DNA of 64,000 nucleotides from Mycobacterium sp. SMC-4 (GCF_025263265.1 NZ_CP079872.1:6119-70118); one strand, 5' to 3'. Positions 26,062 to 35,780 are shown, numbered from the stretch's first letter. A program made the numbers and translations. Notes: a model not told the origin generated them from the letters alone.

Positions 26062-27593
26062 CAGATGTTCCTCGCCAAGGACAACAGATTCAGCAGCCAC
26101 ACCGCCAGCGGCGGGACCGCGACGATCAGCAGATACTCACACCACTCGATGATCTTGCGGAACACCGGCGAGAACACCCGTGAGGGAACCACAGCCGCGG
26201 CGATGACCCCGGCGATGCCGATGCACAGCAGCACTGCGGCTGCCCCGTAGGCGGCCTCCGGCCCCGGCCAGGCCAGTGCATATTTCACCGTCGTGATCGT
26301 CACCATCAGGACGGCAGCGGCCACGACGGTGATCGCCTGCCCACGCGCGGCAAATGCCCGGCCCCGCAGCAGTAGCACGGTCGCTAAGACACCGACAAAC
26401 ACCGTCGCCAACCACCAACGCCCCTGGCCGGGATCGACCACGAAGAACGAGGCTCCCACGAAAAACACCGCCACCGCCAACAACAGCGCACTGAGGTACG
26501 TATTGGCTGCGGCCGCGCCCCTGCGCAGCGCCTCGACGCTGGGCGTCCCCTGGTGCTCGGCGGCCACCAGCGCTTCCTTGGCGATCGCGTCGGCGTTGTC
26601 GAAGGTGTCCTTGCCGGTGACCGTCGGGAACGGCGGCACCGGGATACCAGCCATCCGTGCCGCGATCTTGGGTGCCCCGGTGAGCACGAACAGGGCCAGC
26701 ACCATCACTGCGACGGACATGTTCTGCAGCGTCGCTCCAGTCAGGGCATGGATGACGGCCAGCACCGCCAGTCCCGTTCCGACGACCACGATCGTGGCCA
26801 TCGCGCCGCGCGGCGCGGGGCTGATTCGCCACAACAGGGCGGCCAGGACTGTCGCCACCACCGCGGCGAAAGCGACGTGCCAGGTCCCGATATCGCCGGG
26901 GGCCGCCATCAGCGCTGCTGCCGGACACGCGATCAACGCCCCCGGCAGCCACAACGCATTGGCCGTCACGGCATCTCGTTGCCGAGACCAGACCAGAGCC
27001 CCTCCGATGATCAGCAAGACTCCCACGGCGAGCGCACTGACCGCCGGAATCAGGTTCCAGTCATGGCCCGCGCTGCGATTCCGCGACCAGGCCAGCATCA
27101 GCAGGGCGATCGTCGTGGCCACCGTGGAGGCGATGATCACCCCGGCGACCAGCCGCGCGGTGGCCGCAGTCACGACGGGGGTCCGTGCCTTGTTGAGCAC
27201 CGCGACCGCCGAGGACGGCGATTCGATCACCGGGGTGAACTCCACCTCGGAATCGACCACTTCGAGCACCAGGAGGTCGCCATCGACGACGCCCTGCTGG
27301 CTGAGCGTTTGTGTGCGATTAAGGGGACGGCCGTCGATGTGGGTGAGGTTCACCAGACCAGGGCTGACCATGCCGGTCTCATCGGGCTCGCGTAACCCGT
27401 CGTCGCCGCCGTCCTCGTTGGCCTGCAAACGACGCACCAGCGCATCGACCACCGCCGCCACCGGAGAGCTTGCCGGTAACGTCACATCCTTCTGGCGGCC
27501 TTCGAACAGCACCGCCACTCTGACCTGCTCGGCCAGCCGGACCTTACTGCTCGGAACTGCCCCGTGCGCACCGCGTTCGGTTGTTGCGGTCAT
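26061..27593 (-). CDS. eccD: EccD, ESX membrane channel component
   Basis: 510 aa from ATG at 27593, overlapping the espI stop. Residues about 20-105 form the ubiquitin-like cytosolic domain (VRVAVLFEGRQKDVTLPASSPVA; GRPLNRTQTLSQQGVVDGDLL). About eleven membrane helices follow from residue ~140 to the end, the standard EccD topology. EccD is the main transmembrane subunit of the ESX core. The gene is translationally coupled on both sides. Confidence 0.96.
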   Translation of the reverse strand: MTATTERGAHGAVPSSKVRLAEQVRVAVLFEGRQKDVTLPASSPVAAVVDALVRRLQANEDGGDDGLREPDETGMVSPGLVNLTHIDGRPLNRTQTLSQQGVVDGDLLVLEVVDSEVEFTPVIESPSSAVAVLNKARTPVVTAATARLVAGVIIASTVATTIALLMLAWSRNRSAGHDWNLIPAVSALAVGVLLIIGGALVWSRQRDAVTANALWLPGALIACPAAALMAAPGDIGTWHVAFAAVVATVLAALLWRISPAPRGAMATIVVVGTGLAVLAVIHALTGATLQNMSVAVMVLALFVLTGAPKIAARMAGIPVPPFPTVTGKDTFDNADAIAKEALVAAEHQGTPSVEALRRGAAAANTYLSALLLAVAVFFVGASFFVVDPGQGRWWLATVFVGVLATVLLLRGRAFAARGQAITVVAAAVLMVTITTVKYALAWPGPEAAYGAAAVLLCIGIAGVIAAAVVPSRVFSPVFRKIIEWCEYLLIVAVPPLAVWLLNLLSLARNI

Positions 27594-29143
27594 CGCCACC
27601 CCTCGCCTTGGTCGGGCCATTGCGGTCGGTAACCGGGATCTTTGTCGGCCGCGCCGGCGAACCCGTCCACCACTGAGGCCGCGGTCTCGATGAATGCCCG
27701 TCGCGTCGCGGGGGCCAGGCGATTGAAGTCGATCGCTGTGGCGTCGCTGAGGTGCGGGTCATAAGGGATGTCATGCACCGCGCGTACCACGCGTTCGAAC
27801 CCTTCGTGCAGATTGCGCACAGCCTTGGTCGGAGTGATCTTGTTGACATTGCTGATCACCATGACCGCTGAGTTCACCAGGCCCGGATAGCCATGCGCGA
27901 TAAGCCAATTCAGAGTCTGTTGCGCCGCCTCGGCGCCGTCGTAACGGGTGGTTGAGGCCACCACCACCGCATCGGCCATCGACAGCACCGCGGCGGTGAT
28001 GTCATCGCGCATCTGGTTGCCACAGTCCAGCAAGGCCACCGGGTACTGCCGGGCCAATCGCTGCCAGGCCATCGTCAACTCACGGCCGGTGAGGACCGCG
28101 TCGCCGGGGTCGCCGGCGAGCACTTCCAGCCCTGAGGTGGAATCCATGCCCAGGTGATGCCGGAAGTCACTGTAGGAATGCAGGTTCGGGTCGGCGAGCA
28201 GTGTTCGCCAGGTCCCAGTGCTGGGTTCGTCTATCCGCTTCGCCAGGTTGCCCGACGCCGGGTTGGCGTCGATAGCGACGACCTTGTCGCTGCGGTAATG
28301 CGCCAGCGCCGCACCGATGCCAAGGGTGGTCGTTGTCTTTGACACCCCACCTTTTTGCTGCAGCACCGCGATCACGTAGGTGCCCCGCAGGTTGACCTTC
28401 AACCGCCGGCGCAGGTCGTTCCACTCGCGCTCGCTGGCACCCGGCCCGAGGTTAATGCGGGTGGTCTTGTAAAGCCTTCTGCGCCAGCCTGTTTCCGGCG
28501 ACTGCTTGTACGGACGTACTAGATCGGCTTGTCGGACTTGCGCCTGCATCGGGCCGACGGACTCGCCACCACGAGCAGGCCACGACGGTGTTTCCGGCGG
28601 ACGCGGAGACCAGGCCGGCGGCGGTGTCGGAGCCGCCGGGTGTGCGCTGGGCGGCGGCCCCGCCGCCGGATACCCAGGAGGTGGACCCGGTGGTGCCGGG
28701 TAGCCGGGCACCGGCGGCCCCGGCGGCGGATATCCAGGCTGCGATGGGGGGAAAGTCCCCGGATATTGCGGCGCGGACATGGCTCCCATCGCGTGCCTGC
28801 CGCCGCTGTCTGCGTCGGCCGCCGGCTGAGGCGTTTCAGGCCAGCCTGGCGGCGGGGTGGCCGCCGGGGGCGGCGGAGGTGGTGTTTCCGGCCAGCTCGC
28901 TGCCGTGGTGGCACCTGGTGGCGGCGGTGCGGGCGTGTCCGGCCAGTCCGCTGGGGTGGCAGTGGGGTCCCCGGCGACGGGCATCCGTGGATCGGTGTGT
29001 GGGTCGTTGTGCTCGGCGGCGCCGGCGTCGGTCAGACGCTCGCCGCTCGGCTGGGACTCGGGGGGAATGCTTGCGGCATCAGCACCCGGTGCTGGATGTT
29101 CCTCCGGTTGCAGGTATCGGCTGTAAAAGTCGTTGTCGCTCAC
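27590..29143 (-). CDS. espI: EspI-like protein: proline-rich N-terminus plus ParA/MinD-type ATPase
   Basis: 517 aa from GTG with AGGGGAA upstream. The first ~190 residues are a Pro/Gly/Ala-rich, disordered tail with repeated WPETP and PPGYP units. From about residue 240 there is a MinD/ParA-like ATPase with deviant Walker A QQKGGVSKTT (near 260). In ESX-1, EspI links ATP level to secretion. The gene occupies its canonical place between espG and eccD. A 180-base AT-rich gap upstream suggests a promoter. Confidence 0.9.
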   Translation of the reverse strand: MSDNDFYSRYLQPEEHPAPGADAASIPPESQPSGERLTDAGAAEHNDPHTDPRMPVAGDPTATPADWPDTPAPPPPGATTAASWPETPPPPPPAATPPPGWPETPQPAADADSGGRHAMGAMSAPQYPGTFPPSQPGYPPPGPPVPGYPAPPGPPPGYPAAGPPPSAHPAAPTPPPAWSPRPPETPSWPARGGESVGPMQAQVRQADLVRPYKQSPETGWRRRLYKTTRINLGPGASEREWNDLRRRLKVNLRGTYVIAVLQQKGGVSKTTTTLGIGAALAHYRSDKVVAIDANPASGNLAKRIDEPSTGTWRTLLADPNLHSYSDFRHHLGMDSTSGLEVLAGDPGDAVLTGRELTMAWQRLARQYPVALLDCGNQMRDDITAAVLSMADAVVVASTTRYDGAEAAQQTLNWLIAHGYPGLVNSAVMVISNVNKITPTKAVRNLHEGFERVVRAVHDIPYDPHLSDATAIDFNRLAPATRRAFIETAASVVDGFAGAADKDPGYRPQWPDQGEGWR

Positions 29144-29323
29144 GGTGACTCGTTCCCCTTGCGCCTCACGGCCTACCTCCTAGCACTGCCTGCTGCCGTA
29201 CATATCATACATACTAATGCAGTTCAGACACATATGTTGTACACCCAAATTGTTTGACTTTGGTGTGCGGTAATCGATGTCATCATTCCTTGAGTGGGGT
29301 CAGCCACCTTCGCGGGAGCGCCG
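29144..29323. promoter_or_regulatory. AT-rich intergenic region, probable promoter of espI-eccA
   Basis: This is one of the few AT-rich gaps inside the ESX locus: alternating ATAT/TACA tracts at about 29195-29255. All genes downstream on the minus strand are coupled or nearly so, so this is the likely promoter for espI-eccD-mycP-eccE-eccA. I cannot mark -35 and -10 boxes with certainty. Confidence 0.45.
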
Positions 29324-30199
29324 CTACGGGCGTTGAGGTGCTGAATCGCCCCAGTTGCGGAAGCCCACCATCGACAACACCGCGGCGACCGCGGACTTGA
29401 TTGCCGGGGTCGTGCCCGGCGTGATTAACGTCCACCACGAACCGTTGTCGCTGCGCACAGGCCCAGTTAGCACCCGGCCCTGCGAGGTATCGGTGACGGT
29501 GGCCGCGGTCCTGCTCACTTGGATCTGCCCGGACTCATCGGGGGTCATCGCGGTAATCGACAGTTCCATGATCGGGTTGTCAGCAGCAGCGGTGATCACT
29601 CGATACTGGTCACTGTCCATTCCGAGGTCGCCGAACACCACCGCTGCGCTGTGTTCGCCACGGGCGACCTTGCCCAGTCCATCGAGCAGGCCCGCGGTCG
29701 GCACCGTCACTGTATCGAACTGTGCGGGCTCGATCGCCGCACCGCACACTGGCAGGAGCCGATCGATCAAACTCGACACCGTCGCGGCGTGCCCCAGGTA
29801 CTCGATGGTGATGTCATCGACGTGTTGCATGGCAGAGACGGTGATGTCCCCGCGCCGGGCGATGGCGACGCGCAAATGATTCTCGCCGCGTCGAATGAGG
29901 CAGGCCAGCACCAGATCTGGTGCTCCCAGCGTCTCCAGCCACATCCGGACTTGGGGATGTACGGCATCGCCGAACACTAGGCCTTTGTCGCGCAGAATGG
30001 CCACGCCGGGATGTCCCCAGGGTCGTTCAGCTGGATCTCCGGTGTCGGTGAACGGCCTGGTTACCAGCACCGAGGGCATCCGCTCCACGCCGCACAGTGC
30101 TTGCAGAAGCCACAGCGCATCTCGGGTCAACTCCACCGACGTGGCTGGTTGCGGACCGGCCACCGTTGGTGCCGGCCGGTTCACGAATGTCGGTCGCAC
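29324..30199 (-). CDS. espG: EspG-family PE/PPE chaperone
   Basis: 291 aa from GTG. It has the EspG pattern: 'VELTRDALWLLQALCGVERMPSVL' at the start, then 'LRDKGLV' and 'VHPQVRMWLETLGAPDLVLACLIRRG', and a late 'SDNGSWWTLIT' strand. EspG proteins bind the tip of the PPE partner of a cognate PE-PPE dimer in the cytosol and guide it to the ESX machine; a PE-PPE pair lies just upstream. It is spaced 130 bases from the esx gene. Confidence 0.9.
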   Translation of the reverse strand: MRPTFVNRPAPTVAGPQPATSVELTRDALWLLQALCGVERMPSVLVTRPFTDTGDPAERPWGHPGVAILRDKGLVFGDAVHPQVRMWLETLGAPDLVLACLIRRGENHLRVAIARRGDITVSAMQHVDDITIEYLGHAATVSSLIDRLLPVCGAAIEPAQFDTVTVPTAGLLDGLGKVARGEHSAAVVFGDLGMDSDQYRVITAAADNPIMELSITAMTPDESGQIQVSRTAATVTDTSQGRVLTGPVRSDNGSWWTLITPGTTPAIKSAVAAVLSMVGFRNWGDSAPQRP

Positions 30200-30331
30200 C
30201 GCTATACCCCGCCTTCTATGTCGACCACTTCCCCACTACCCCGTCACGGCGACGGCCCGGCCCTGCCAGTTGGTGCAGGACCGGGCCGTCGTCGAGCCAC
30301 GGGGCCTCTCTGGCGTACGCGCCACAGAGTC

Positions 30332-30616
30332 CTAGACGTACTGCGACCGGATCGCCGCGTCCTTCTGGACCATCCCATCGAGGCCCATCCCCAGTGCCAC
30401 TTCGGCATTCTTGAGCTTCTCGGCCAAGCCCTCGACGTAGGTCATGACGCGGGTGTAGTCGTCCTGAAAGCCCTCGCCGCCGCCGCCGCGGAAGTGCTCG
30501 GCGGCCCTGGCCTTGAGCATCATTGCGTCCCCGTGGACCTCCTGGGTCAGCACGGAGCACTGAGCCAGCATGCTCTTGCACTCCTCAACGATGGGAACGT
30601 TGTACTGGATGGTCAT
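30332..30616 (-). CDS. Esx-type small ESX substrate (EsxA position), no tryptophan
   Basis: 94 aa with the WXG100 layout: helix, loop at residues about 40-48, helix. The WxG turn is replaced by FRG within HFRGGGGEGF, and the protein has no tryptophan at all. Two cysteines (EECKSM, AQCSVL) lie in helix 1, which is unusual for Esx proteins. It is second of the esx pair, downstream of the 101-residue partner with 47 bases between. It would form a heterodimer exported by this ESX system. The C-terminus is short, with no clear YxxxD/E signal. Confidence 0.88.
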   Translation of the reverse strand: MTIQYNVPIVEECKSMLAQCSVLTQEVHGDAMMLKARAAEHFRGGGGEGFQDDYTRVMTYVEGLAEKLKNAEVALGMGLDGMVQKDAAIRSQYV

Positions 30617-30663
30617 ATCGTGCTCGCTTTCTCGTCTGTGTAGCTCAGGTCAGCTGGTGCTGG

Positions 30664-30969
30664 TCACACCGGCATGGTGTCGATGCTGGACAGGTAGCCA
30701 GCGGCGTCTTCGTCGCCGGCGGTCAGGTGTGCCGCCGAGGTGTTCATCTTCTCGCTGTGCTCGCCCTGCATCATGGCCTGCTGGTTGCCGTAGGTCTGCA
30801 GGTCCTCGCCGGCCCGCTGCAGCGCCATGCGGCCCTTGCCTTGCATGCCGGTGGAGGCGTGCTCCAGCATCGAGCCGAGCTGCTGCACCATCGACCGCAG
30901 CCGCTCCTCCTTCTCCGACAGCGCCGAAGAATCGCCGTGCATGGAGTCGACATCACCAAAGATATCCAT
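30664..30969 (-). CDS. Esx-type small ESX substrate (EsxB position), no tryptophan
   Basis: 101 aa from ATG with GGAAGG upstream. Helix-turn-helix architecture with the turn at about residues 42-46 reading MQGKG instead of WxG, followed by an amphipathic helix and a polar C-terminal tail ending near YLSSID. The tail resembles the EsxB-type export tail, but the acidic residue is one position off YxxxD/E. Pairs with the following esx gene. The context (PPE upstream, espG downstream) is that of standard ESX loci. Confidence 0.88.
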   Translation of the reverse strand: MDIFGDVDSMHGDSSALSEKEERLRSMVQQLGSMLEHASTGMQGKGRMALQRAGEDLQTYGNQQAMMQGEHSEKMNTSAAHLTAGDEDAAGYLSSIDTMPV

Positions 30970-31060
30970 TCGAAATTCCTTCCAGATTGGTTCGTTTCCC
31001 CCCGCCCCGGAGCGCCGGATTGGGATTACTGCTCAGCGTTGGCGGTCTCCCGCTCGCCTG

Positions 31061-32305
31061 TCACACCGGCGCCTCCTTGCCTCCGGGACCGGCGGCCTGG
31101 GAAAGGCCCCCTCCCCCGGTAATCACCGGCATGGCATCGGGCGATCGGAACAGATCGGCAGCAGAGGCCAGAACCTGGCTGGAATCGGTCTGCGCCGTCT
31201 TGTTCTCGTTGTTGTTCTGAGCTCCAGCAGCGGCCGCGCCGTGAGCCATGGGCGCCATCATGCCGCCCATACCGCCACCGGCTGATGCCGGAACGGTGGT
31301 CGCCTGGGCGCGAACCTCGCTGAATCGCGAAGTGGCCTCCCCGCCCACCGATCCCGCGGCACTGACCGCTGAGGACCAGGAACCGGGGCTGCGCAATGCG
31401 GAGGCCGCAGAAAGGGTGCCCGCACCGCCAAGGCCACCGCCACCCCCGCCGCCGGCCAACGACGCATTTACCGCACCCCCGGCCAGGGGCGTTGCGGTCA
31501 CCCAGTCAGAACCCCCGCCGACGGCATCGAGGCCCGCGTCGGGATTCAAGTCGGTTGCAGAGGCCAGCGACCCGAGCTGGCCGAGCATCTGCTGGGGCAG
31601 CTCGGTCACGCTCTTGAGCGGACCTCCACTGCCGGCCGACTGCATCACCGACATCGGCACCTGCCCAATCGCCGGAAGGATGCTCGTCAGCTGTTGGAAC
31701 ATGCCCTCCATCGGGAGACCAGCTTCGGCAGCCGTCTTCTCCAAGGACTCCGGTGAACCGCCCCCGGATCCGCTCACCGTCGACGGTGGCGGGGGCGGCA
31801 AGGGCGGCACTGTCTGCAGTGGCACCGATCCGGCTTCGTAGGCGTACTTGCTGGACACGCCCTGAACCCACATGCGCCCGTAGTCGGCGCGGTTCGCCAG
31901 AATCAGGGGGGTCAGCATGCCCAGGAAGTTGGCGCCGTTGAGCGCGACGTGTTCGGACTGGTTCAGCGCGACCTCGCCTGGCTGCGGCGTGCTGAACTTT
32001 GCTGTTTCAAACGCCGCAGCGGTCGCATCCACCGCGATGCCCGCTTCGGCGATCATCGCGCCCACCGAACCCAACCAGGCCAAGTGCGGCAGGTGCGCCA
32101 AGCGGGCAATCTCGCCGCTGAGCGACGGCCAGCTCGCCGCCATGGCCCCCTCGACCGCGACGTGGCCGCCGAGCATCCCGATGATCGCCCCGGCCAGCGC
32201 CTGCAGGTTGGCACCGGAGGCAAAAAACGTCGAGGCTCCAGGGCCAAGCCAGAATTGGGCCGAGGTCAACTCGGGCGGTTCGGCTTGATAAGCCCCCGGC
32301 GGCAT
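31061..32305 (-). CDS. PPE family protein
   Basis: 414 aa. The PPE domain fills the first ~175 residues: EPPELTSAQFWLGPG at residues 9-23, helices with 'GANLQALAGAIIGMLGG', a WP-S-type turn in MAASWPSLSG, and the late 'NRADYGRMWVQGVSSKYAYE' segment. The rest is Pro/Gly/Ala-rich and probably flexible, ending in an 'NNNENKTAQTD' stretch. PPE proteins are exported as a dimer with the adjacent PE, here 18 bases upstream. EspG binds the helical tip. Confidence 0.93.
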   Translation of the reverse strand: MPPGAYQAEPPELTSAQFWLGPGASTFFASGANLQALAGAIIGMLGGHVAVEGAMAASWPSLSGEIARLAHLPHLAWLGSVGAMIAEAGIAVDATAAAFETAKFSTPQPGEVALNQSEHVALNGANFLGMLTPLILANRADYGRMWVQGVSSKYAYEAGSVPLQTVPPLPPPPPSTVSGSGGGSPESLEKTAAEAGLPMEGMFQQLTSILPAIGQVPMSVMQSAGSGGPLKSVTELPQQMLGQLGSLASATDLNPDAGLDAVGGGSDWVTATPLAGGAVNASLAGGGGGGGLGGAGTLSAASALRSPGSWSSAVSAAGSVGGEATSRFSEVRAQATTVPASAGGGMGGMMAPMAHGAAAAGAQNNNENKTAQTDSSQVLASAADLFRSPDAMPVITGGGGLSQAAGPGGKEAPV

Positions 32306-32323
32306 AGCGTCAACCTGTCTTTC

Positions 32324-32635
32324 TTAGATGACCGAGTCGATCACGGCGCCAGCTGCGGCGTCGCTGACCGTGGTCATCACCCCGGCACTGCTATTGGCCA
32401 GGCCGTAAAGCGCCTGCTGCGCGGACGCCGAGGCCAGGATGGCTGTCACCTCGGCGCAGTAGGCCCTGATCTTGGCGGCGTTCACGATCGAGATGTCATC
32501 GAGGCCCGGCTCCACGACGGCCGCGCTCGCCGCAGCTTGGCCGGTGTGACCGGCGGCCTCCGACGACAGCGCGGCAGTGGCAGCTGCCGCGGCGGCGACC
32601 CCGCCGGGCTCCAAGAAAATCGACAAAGCCGACAT
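32324..32635 (-). CDS. PE family protein
   Basis: 103 aa from ATG with AAGGAG upstream. It starts MSALSIFLEPGG followed by an Ala-rich helix, a turn, and a second helix with VNAAKIRAYCAEV, the PE helical hairpin. The PE motif is degenerate (EPG in place of PE), and YxxxD/E is not exact (YCAEV). No C-terminal PGRS extension. Partner of the PPE gene immediately downstream. Confidence 0.88.
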   Translation of the reverse strand: MSALSIFLEPGGVAAAAAATAALSSEAAGHTGQAAASAAVVEPGLDDISIVNAAKIRAYCAEVTAILASASAQQALYGLANSSAGVMTTVSDAAAGAVIDSVI

Positions 32636-32786
32636 TGCGTTACTCCTTCTGTTCCCCGCTACTGCAGACTAATACACATTTAGTCAGTAGGTAAACACCT
32701 GCTGCACACTTTTTGGTTGTTGGGTGTGTGTTGGCTGCGTGTTTGCTCTGCTACTCCACCACGGAGTGCCGACGTTGTCACTAAGT
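32636..32786. promoter_or_regulatory. AT-rich gap upstream of the PE-PPE-esx-espG cluster
   Basis: Separates the eccCb stop from the PE start. It contains an AT-rich run near 32665-32720 (AATACACATTTAG, then ACTTTTTGGTTG) in an otherwise GC-rich locus, so a promoter for PE-PPE-esx-esx-espG is likely. No box assignment is possible by eye. Confidence 0.4.
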
Positions 32787-35780
32787 TCACCATGAATCGT
32801 CCCCATGGTCCTGGTGAGATTCCCGCGCTGGCGGCAGCGACACCTGCATTAGTTGCCGTCCCAGCTTGCGATACACCAGTTCACCGCGTCCAGGTGCCCG
32901 CGGTGCGGCGCGGATCTTGTCCACGATGGCCCCGTCGGCGGGGCTGCCGTCCAGGATCAAAACTCCCGCCCCCGCACGGTCCATGGCGACCACCATTTTG
33001 TTGTGGGCACTGGTTGCCATCCATCCGGAGATGTTGAGGCTGGCCAGGATGTGGACGCCCATTTGCCTGCCGCGCTCGATCACTGGCTCCAACGCGGGCA
33101 TCAGCCGTGACTGCGTGGTGGAACCGGGCGCATTGAACAGGTTGAGGTCGTCGATCACGATGAAGTAGCGGGGGCCGCTGAAGCGCCATTGCGCCCGCTC
33201 CAACGCGGTGGCGTTCTCGGGTGGGCGACGATGTGTGGTGAACCGCTGAGCGATGCTCGCCGCGATAGCGCCGACGTCGGCCGACGGGTTATCCACGTGC
33301 ACTGCCAGATAGGGCGCGTCGATGTAAGCGGCCAACTTCAGATCGGGGTCGAAGGCAATGATCTTGGCCTGTTCGGGGGTGAAGGTCTGCTGGATCGCTG
33401 TCACCAGCGTGCGCATCACCGTGGTGCGGCCCGAACCACTACTGCCCACCACATAGAAGTTGGGCGCTGCGGTCAGATCCACTCCGATCGTGTCCAGCGC
33501 GATCTCACCGACACCTAGCTTCAGTGTGCCCGCTGGCACCTCGCCAAGCTGGTCAAATGCCAGTTCGGTGGGCAGTTCAGGCAGCGGCAGGGCCGCAGGA
33601 ACGCCTTGCTGTTGCCACGACTGCGCGATCAACCCGCAGGTGGTTTCCACCGCGGACTGCTCGTACGTTTGCGCAGCCGAGGAGTTGGCATAGGTCGCAG
33701 TGGCCACAGGTGCACTCATCAAGAAGTGCAGCCCACCCTGCTTGAGCCCGCGGCCAGGCTGGTCGGGGACCGTCTTGGCCCGTTCCCGATCGCCCATCTC
33801 CGATTCGCGGTAATCGGTCATCCGCAGCTCGATGCGAGTGCCGAACTTGCTATTGAGGTTGTAGGGCAAGCTGATCCACTGATCATTGGTGATCAGCAGG
33901 TGGACCCCGTAGTTCAGCGCTGAGGACGCACCCAGTTCGCTGATCCGGGAGTACAGGTCCTGGTCTCTGATCTTGAGCGCCGACAGGTTGTCCACAATCA
34001 AAAAGATGTCGCCGTGGTCATCCTCGGGAACCTCGCCAGGTTTGCCGGCGAACTTGCGGGCGCGGAACTCGGCCAGATCGATCCCGGCCAGTTCCCAACT
34101 GCGAACTCGGGCGGTAAGCAACCGTTCGACCTCGCTGATGATCCGCGTGATCCGTTCCTCGTTGCCTTGCCCGGCGATGCCGCTGACATGCGGCAGCATT
34201 GACATGCTCTGCAGCTTGCCGCCACCAAGATCGATCCCGTAGAACTGCACACGTTGAGGGCTATGCGAGACCGCAAGGTTGACCATAAGCGTCTGCAGCG
34301 CAGTCGATTTGCCGCTCTGCGTCGCCCCGATGATGGCGGCGTTGCCCTTACTTCCCGACAGGTCGACGCTGAGCAACTTCTGACTGTGGTCGAACGGGTC
34401 GTCCTCTCGGGCGTAGGGAACGACCAACCCGGAATCGGGTGAGACATCAAGCCAGTCCCGTCCCCAGAACTCCTGGGCCACATCATCGACAGCCAGTACC
34501 GGGGTCTCGTCCAAAGGCGGCAGATACAACTGGTGCATCGCGCGGGTGGTACGGCCCGCAGCGGCGAGCCGCTCGACCAGTACCGACACCACGGTGTCGG
34601 CGTCCACGCTCATCTGTTCAGCGGAGATCTCCTCGCCAGCACTATCTTGCGGATCTTCCCCGACCTCGATGTCCAGCGGTAACGGCTGAATCGCGGCGCT
34701 GAACGGCCGAGGATCGATGTACTGGCCGGCCTGCCGCCGCCGCTGCTGCTTTCCCGCCACCGGGGGGATGAAGGGTGCTGACACGTAGTACGACCGAAAC
34801 AGGGTGTGCTCATCGTCGAAGACCAGAAAGCCGGTGCCCTCCGGTGCGCCCTTGAGGTCCTCGTAGGCACGGGTGGAGTTGATCGCCGCACGTGATTGGC
34901 TGGCGTCTTTGACCTTCAAACCGATCGAGTACGTCTGCTGGGCGATCATGCCGGCCATCCGACCAGTCTCCACGCGCTGCGAGGCGTTGAGGATATGCAT
35001 CCACAGACCGCGCCCCTTCCGCGCCACGACATCAAATGTCTCGGCCACCTTCGGGCGAATCCGCAGCAGTTCGCTGAACTCGTCCAACACGATCAGCAAG
35101 GTCCCCAACGGCGGCAGATCGGGACGGGTGGTGGCCCGTGCACGCTCATAATCGCGGACGTCCTTGTAGCCCGCTTGACTGAGAAGTGTTTCCCGCCGGG
35201 CGGTCTCACCATTGATCATGTCTTCGAACCGGTCGAGCCGCGCGGTGGATCCGGCCAAGTTCGACACCACTCCTTGGCAGTGCGGAAGCGCAGCGAGTTT
35301 CATCATCGCCGTCTCGCCCTTGAAGTCGCCCAAGATCATCTGCAATGTCTCAGGCGGGTGCAGCATCGCAATCCCCAAGCAGAACGACACCAGAGTCTCC
35401 GACTTGCCTGACCCCGTGGCCCCGGTCAGCATGCCGTGCGGCCCCATGCCGCCCTCGGCGCCTTCCTTGAGGTCTAGCCACACCGTTTTACCGGTCGTGG
35501 GATTCTTCCCCAAAGGAGCGCGCAGTCGGCTTGTCACAGTCTGCTGAGACCACAGCGCGTGCGGATCCCACACGCGGGCATCCTCAATCTGAAACAAGTC
35601 CAGGAAATCTTGTCCCGCCCGCGCGTCGGCGGCACGTTCGGCCACGAACCGGGTCGCGGCATCCTCGGGCTCCCAGGCGGCCACCGCACGGGCCAACACC
35701 TCAGCCTCCACCAACGGCATGACGTCCGGTGCGGCCGCGAACGCAAGGCCGGCTTCAACCACCGGCGATACCCGAACCAT
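32787..35780 (-). CDS. eccCb: EccCb, three-ATPase half of split EccC
   Basis: 997 aa with three FtsK/SpoIIIE-type ATPase modules: Walker A motifs GATGSGKSE (near residue 118), GATQSGKST (near 482) and GSSGSGRTT (near 785), with Walker B strands LLIVLDEFSELL, IFLIVDNLSAL and YFIVIDDLNLF. The third P-loop has Arg in place of Lys. It therefore holds D1, D2 and D3, while classical EccCb of ESX-1 holds only D2-D3. The ATG follows directly on the in-frame TAG of eccCa, with AGGGAGG eight bases upstream of the ATG, so translation restarts efficiently. Confidence 0.93.
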   Translation of the reverse strand: MVRVSPVVEAGLAFAAAPDVMPLVEAEVLARAVAAWEPEDAATRFVAERAADARAGQDFLDLFQIEDARVWDPHALWSQQTVTSRLRAPLGKNPTTGKTVWLDLKEGAEGGMGPHGMLTGATGSGKSETLVSFCLGIAMLHPPETLQMILGDFKGETAMMKLAALPHCQGVVSNLAGSTARLDRFEDMINGETARRETLLSQAGYKDVRDYERARATTRPDLPPLGTLLIVLDEFSELLRIRPKVAETFDVVARKGRGLWMHILNASQRVETGRMAGMIAQQTYSIGLKVKDASQSRAAINSTRAYEDLKGAPEGTGFLVFDDEHTLFRSYYVSAPFIPPVAGKQQRRRQAGQYIDPRPFSAAIQPLPLDIEVGEDPQDSAGEEISAEQMSVDADTVVSVLVERLAAAGRTTRAMHQLYLPPLDETPVLAVDDVAQEFWGRDWLDVSPDSGLVVPYAREDDPFDHSQKLLSVDLSGSKGNAAIIGATQSGKSTALQTLMVNLAVSHSPQRVQFYGIDLGGGKLQSMSMLPHVSGIAGQGNEERITRIISEVERLLTARVRSWELAGIDLAEFRARKFAGKPGEVPEDDHGDIFLIVDNLSALKIRDQDLYSRISELGASSALNYGVHLLITNDQWISLPYNLNSKFGTRIELRMTDYRESEMGDRERAKTVPDQPGRGLKQGGLHFLMSAPVATATYANSSAAQTYEQSAVETTCGLIAQSWQQQGVPAALPLPELPTELAFDQLGEVPAGTLKLGVGEIALDTIGVDLTAAPNFYVVGSSGSGRTTVMRTLVTAIQQTFTPEQAKIIAFDPDLKLAAYIDAPYLAVHVDNPSADVGAIAASIAQRFTTHRRPPENATALERAQWRFSGPRYFIVIDDLNLFNAPGSTTQSRLMPALEPVIERGRQMGVHILASLNISGWMATSAHNKMVVAMDRAGAGVLILDGSPADGAIVDKIRAAPRAPGRGELVYRKLGRQLMQVSLPPARESHQDHGDDSW

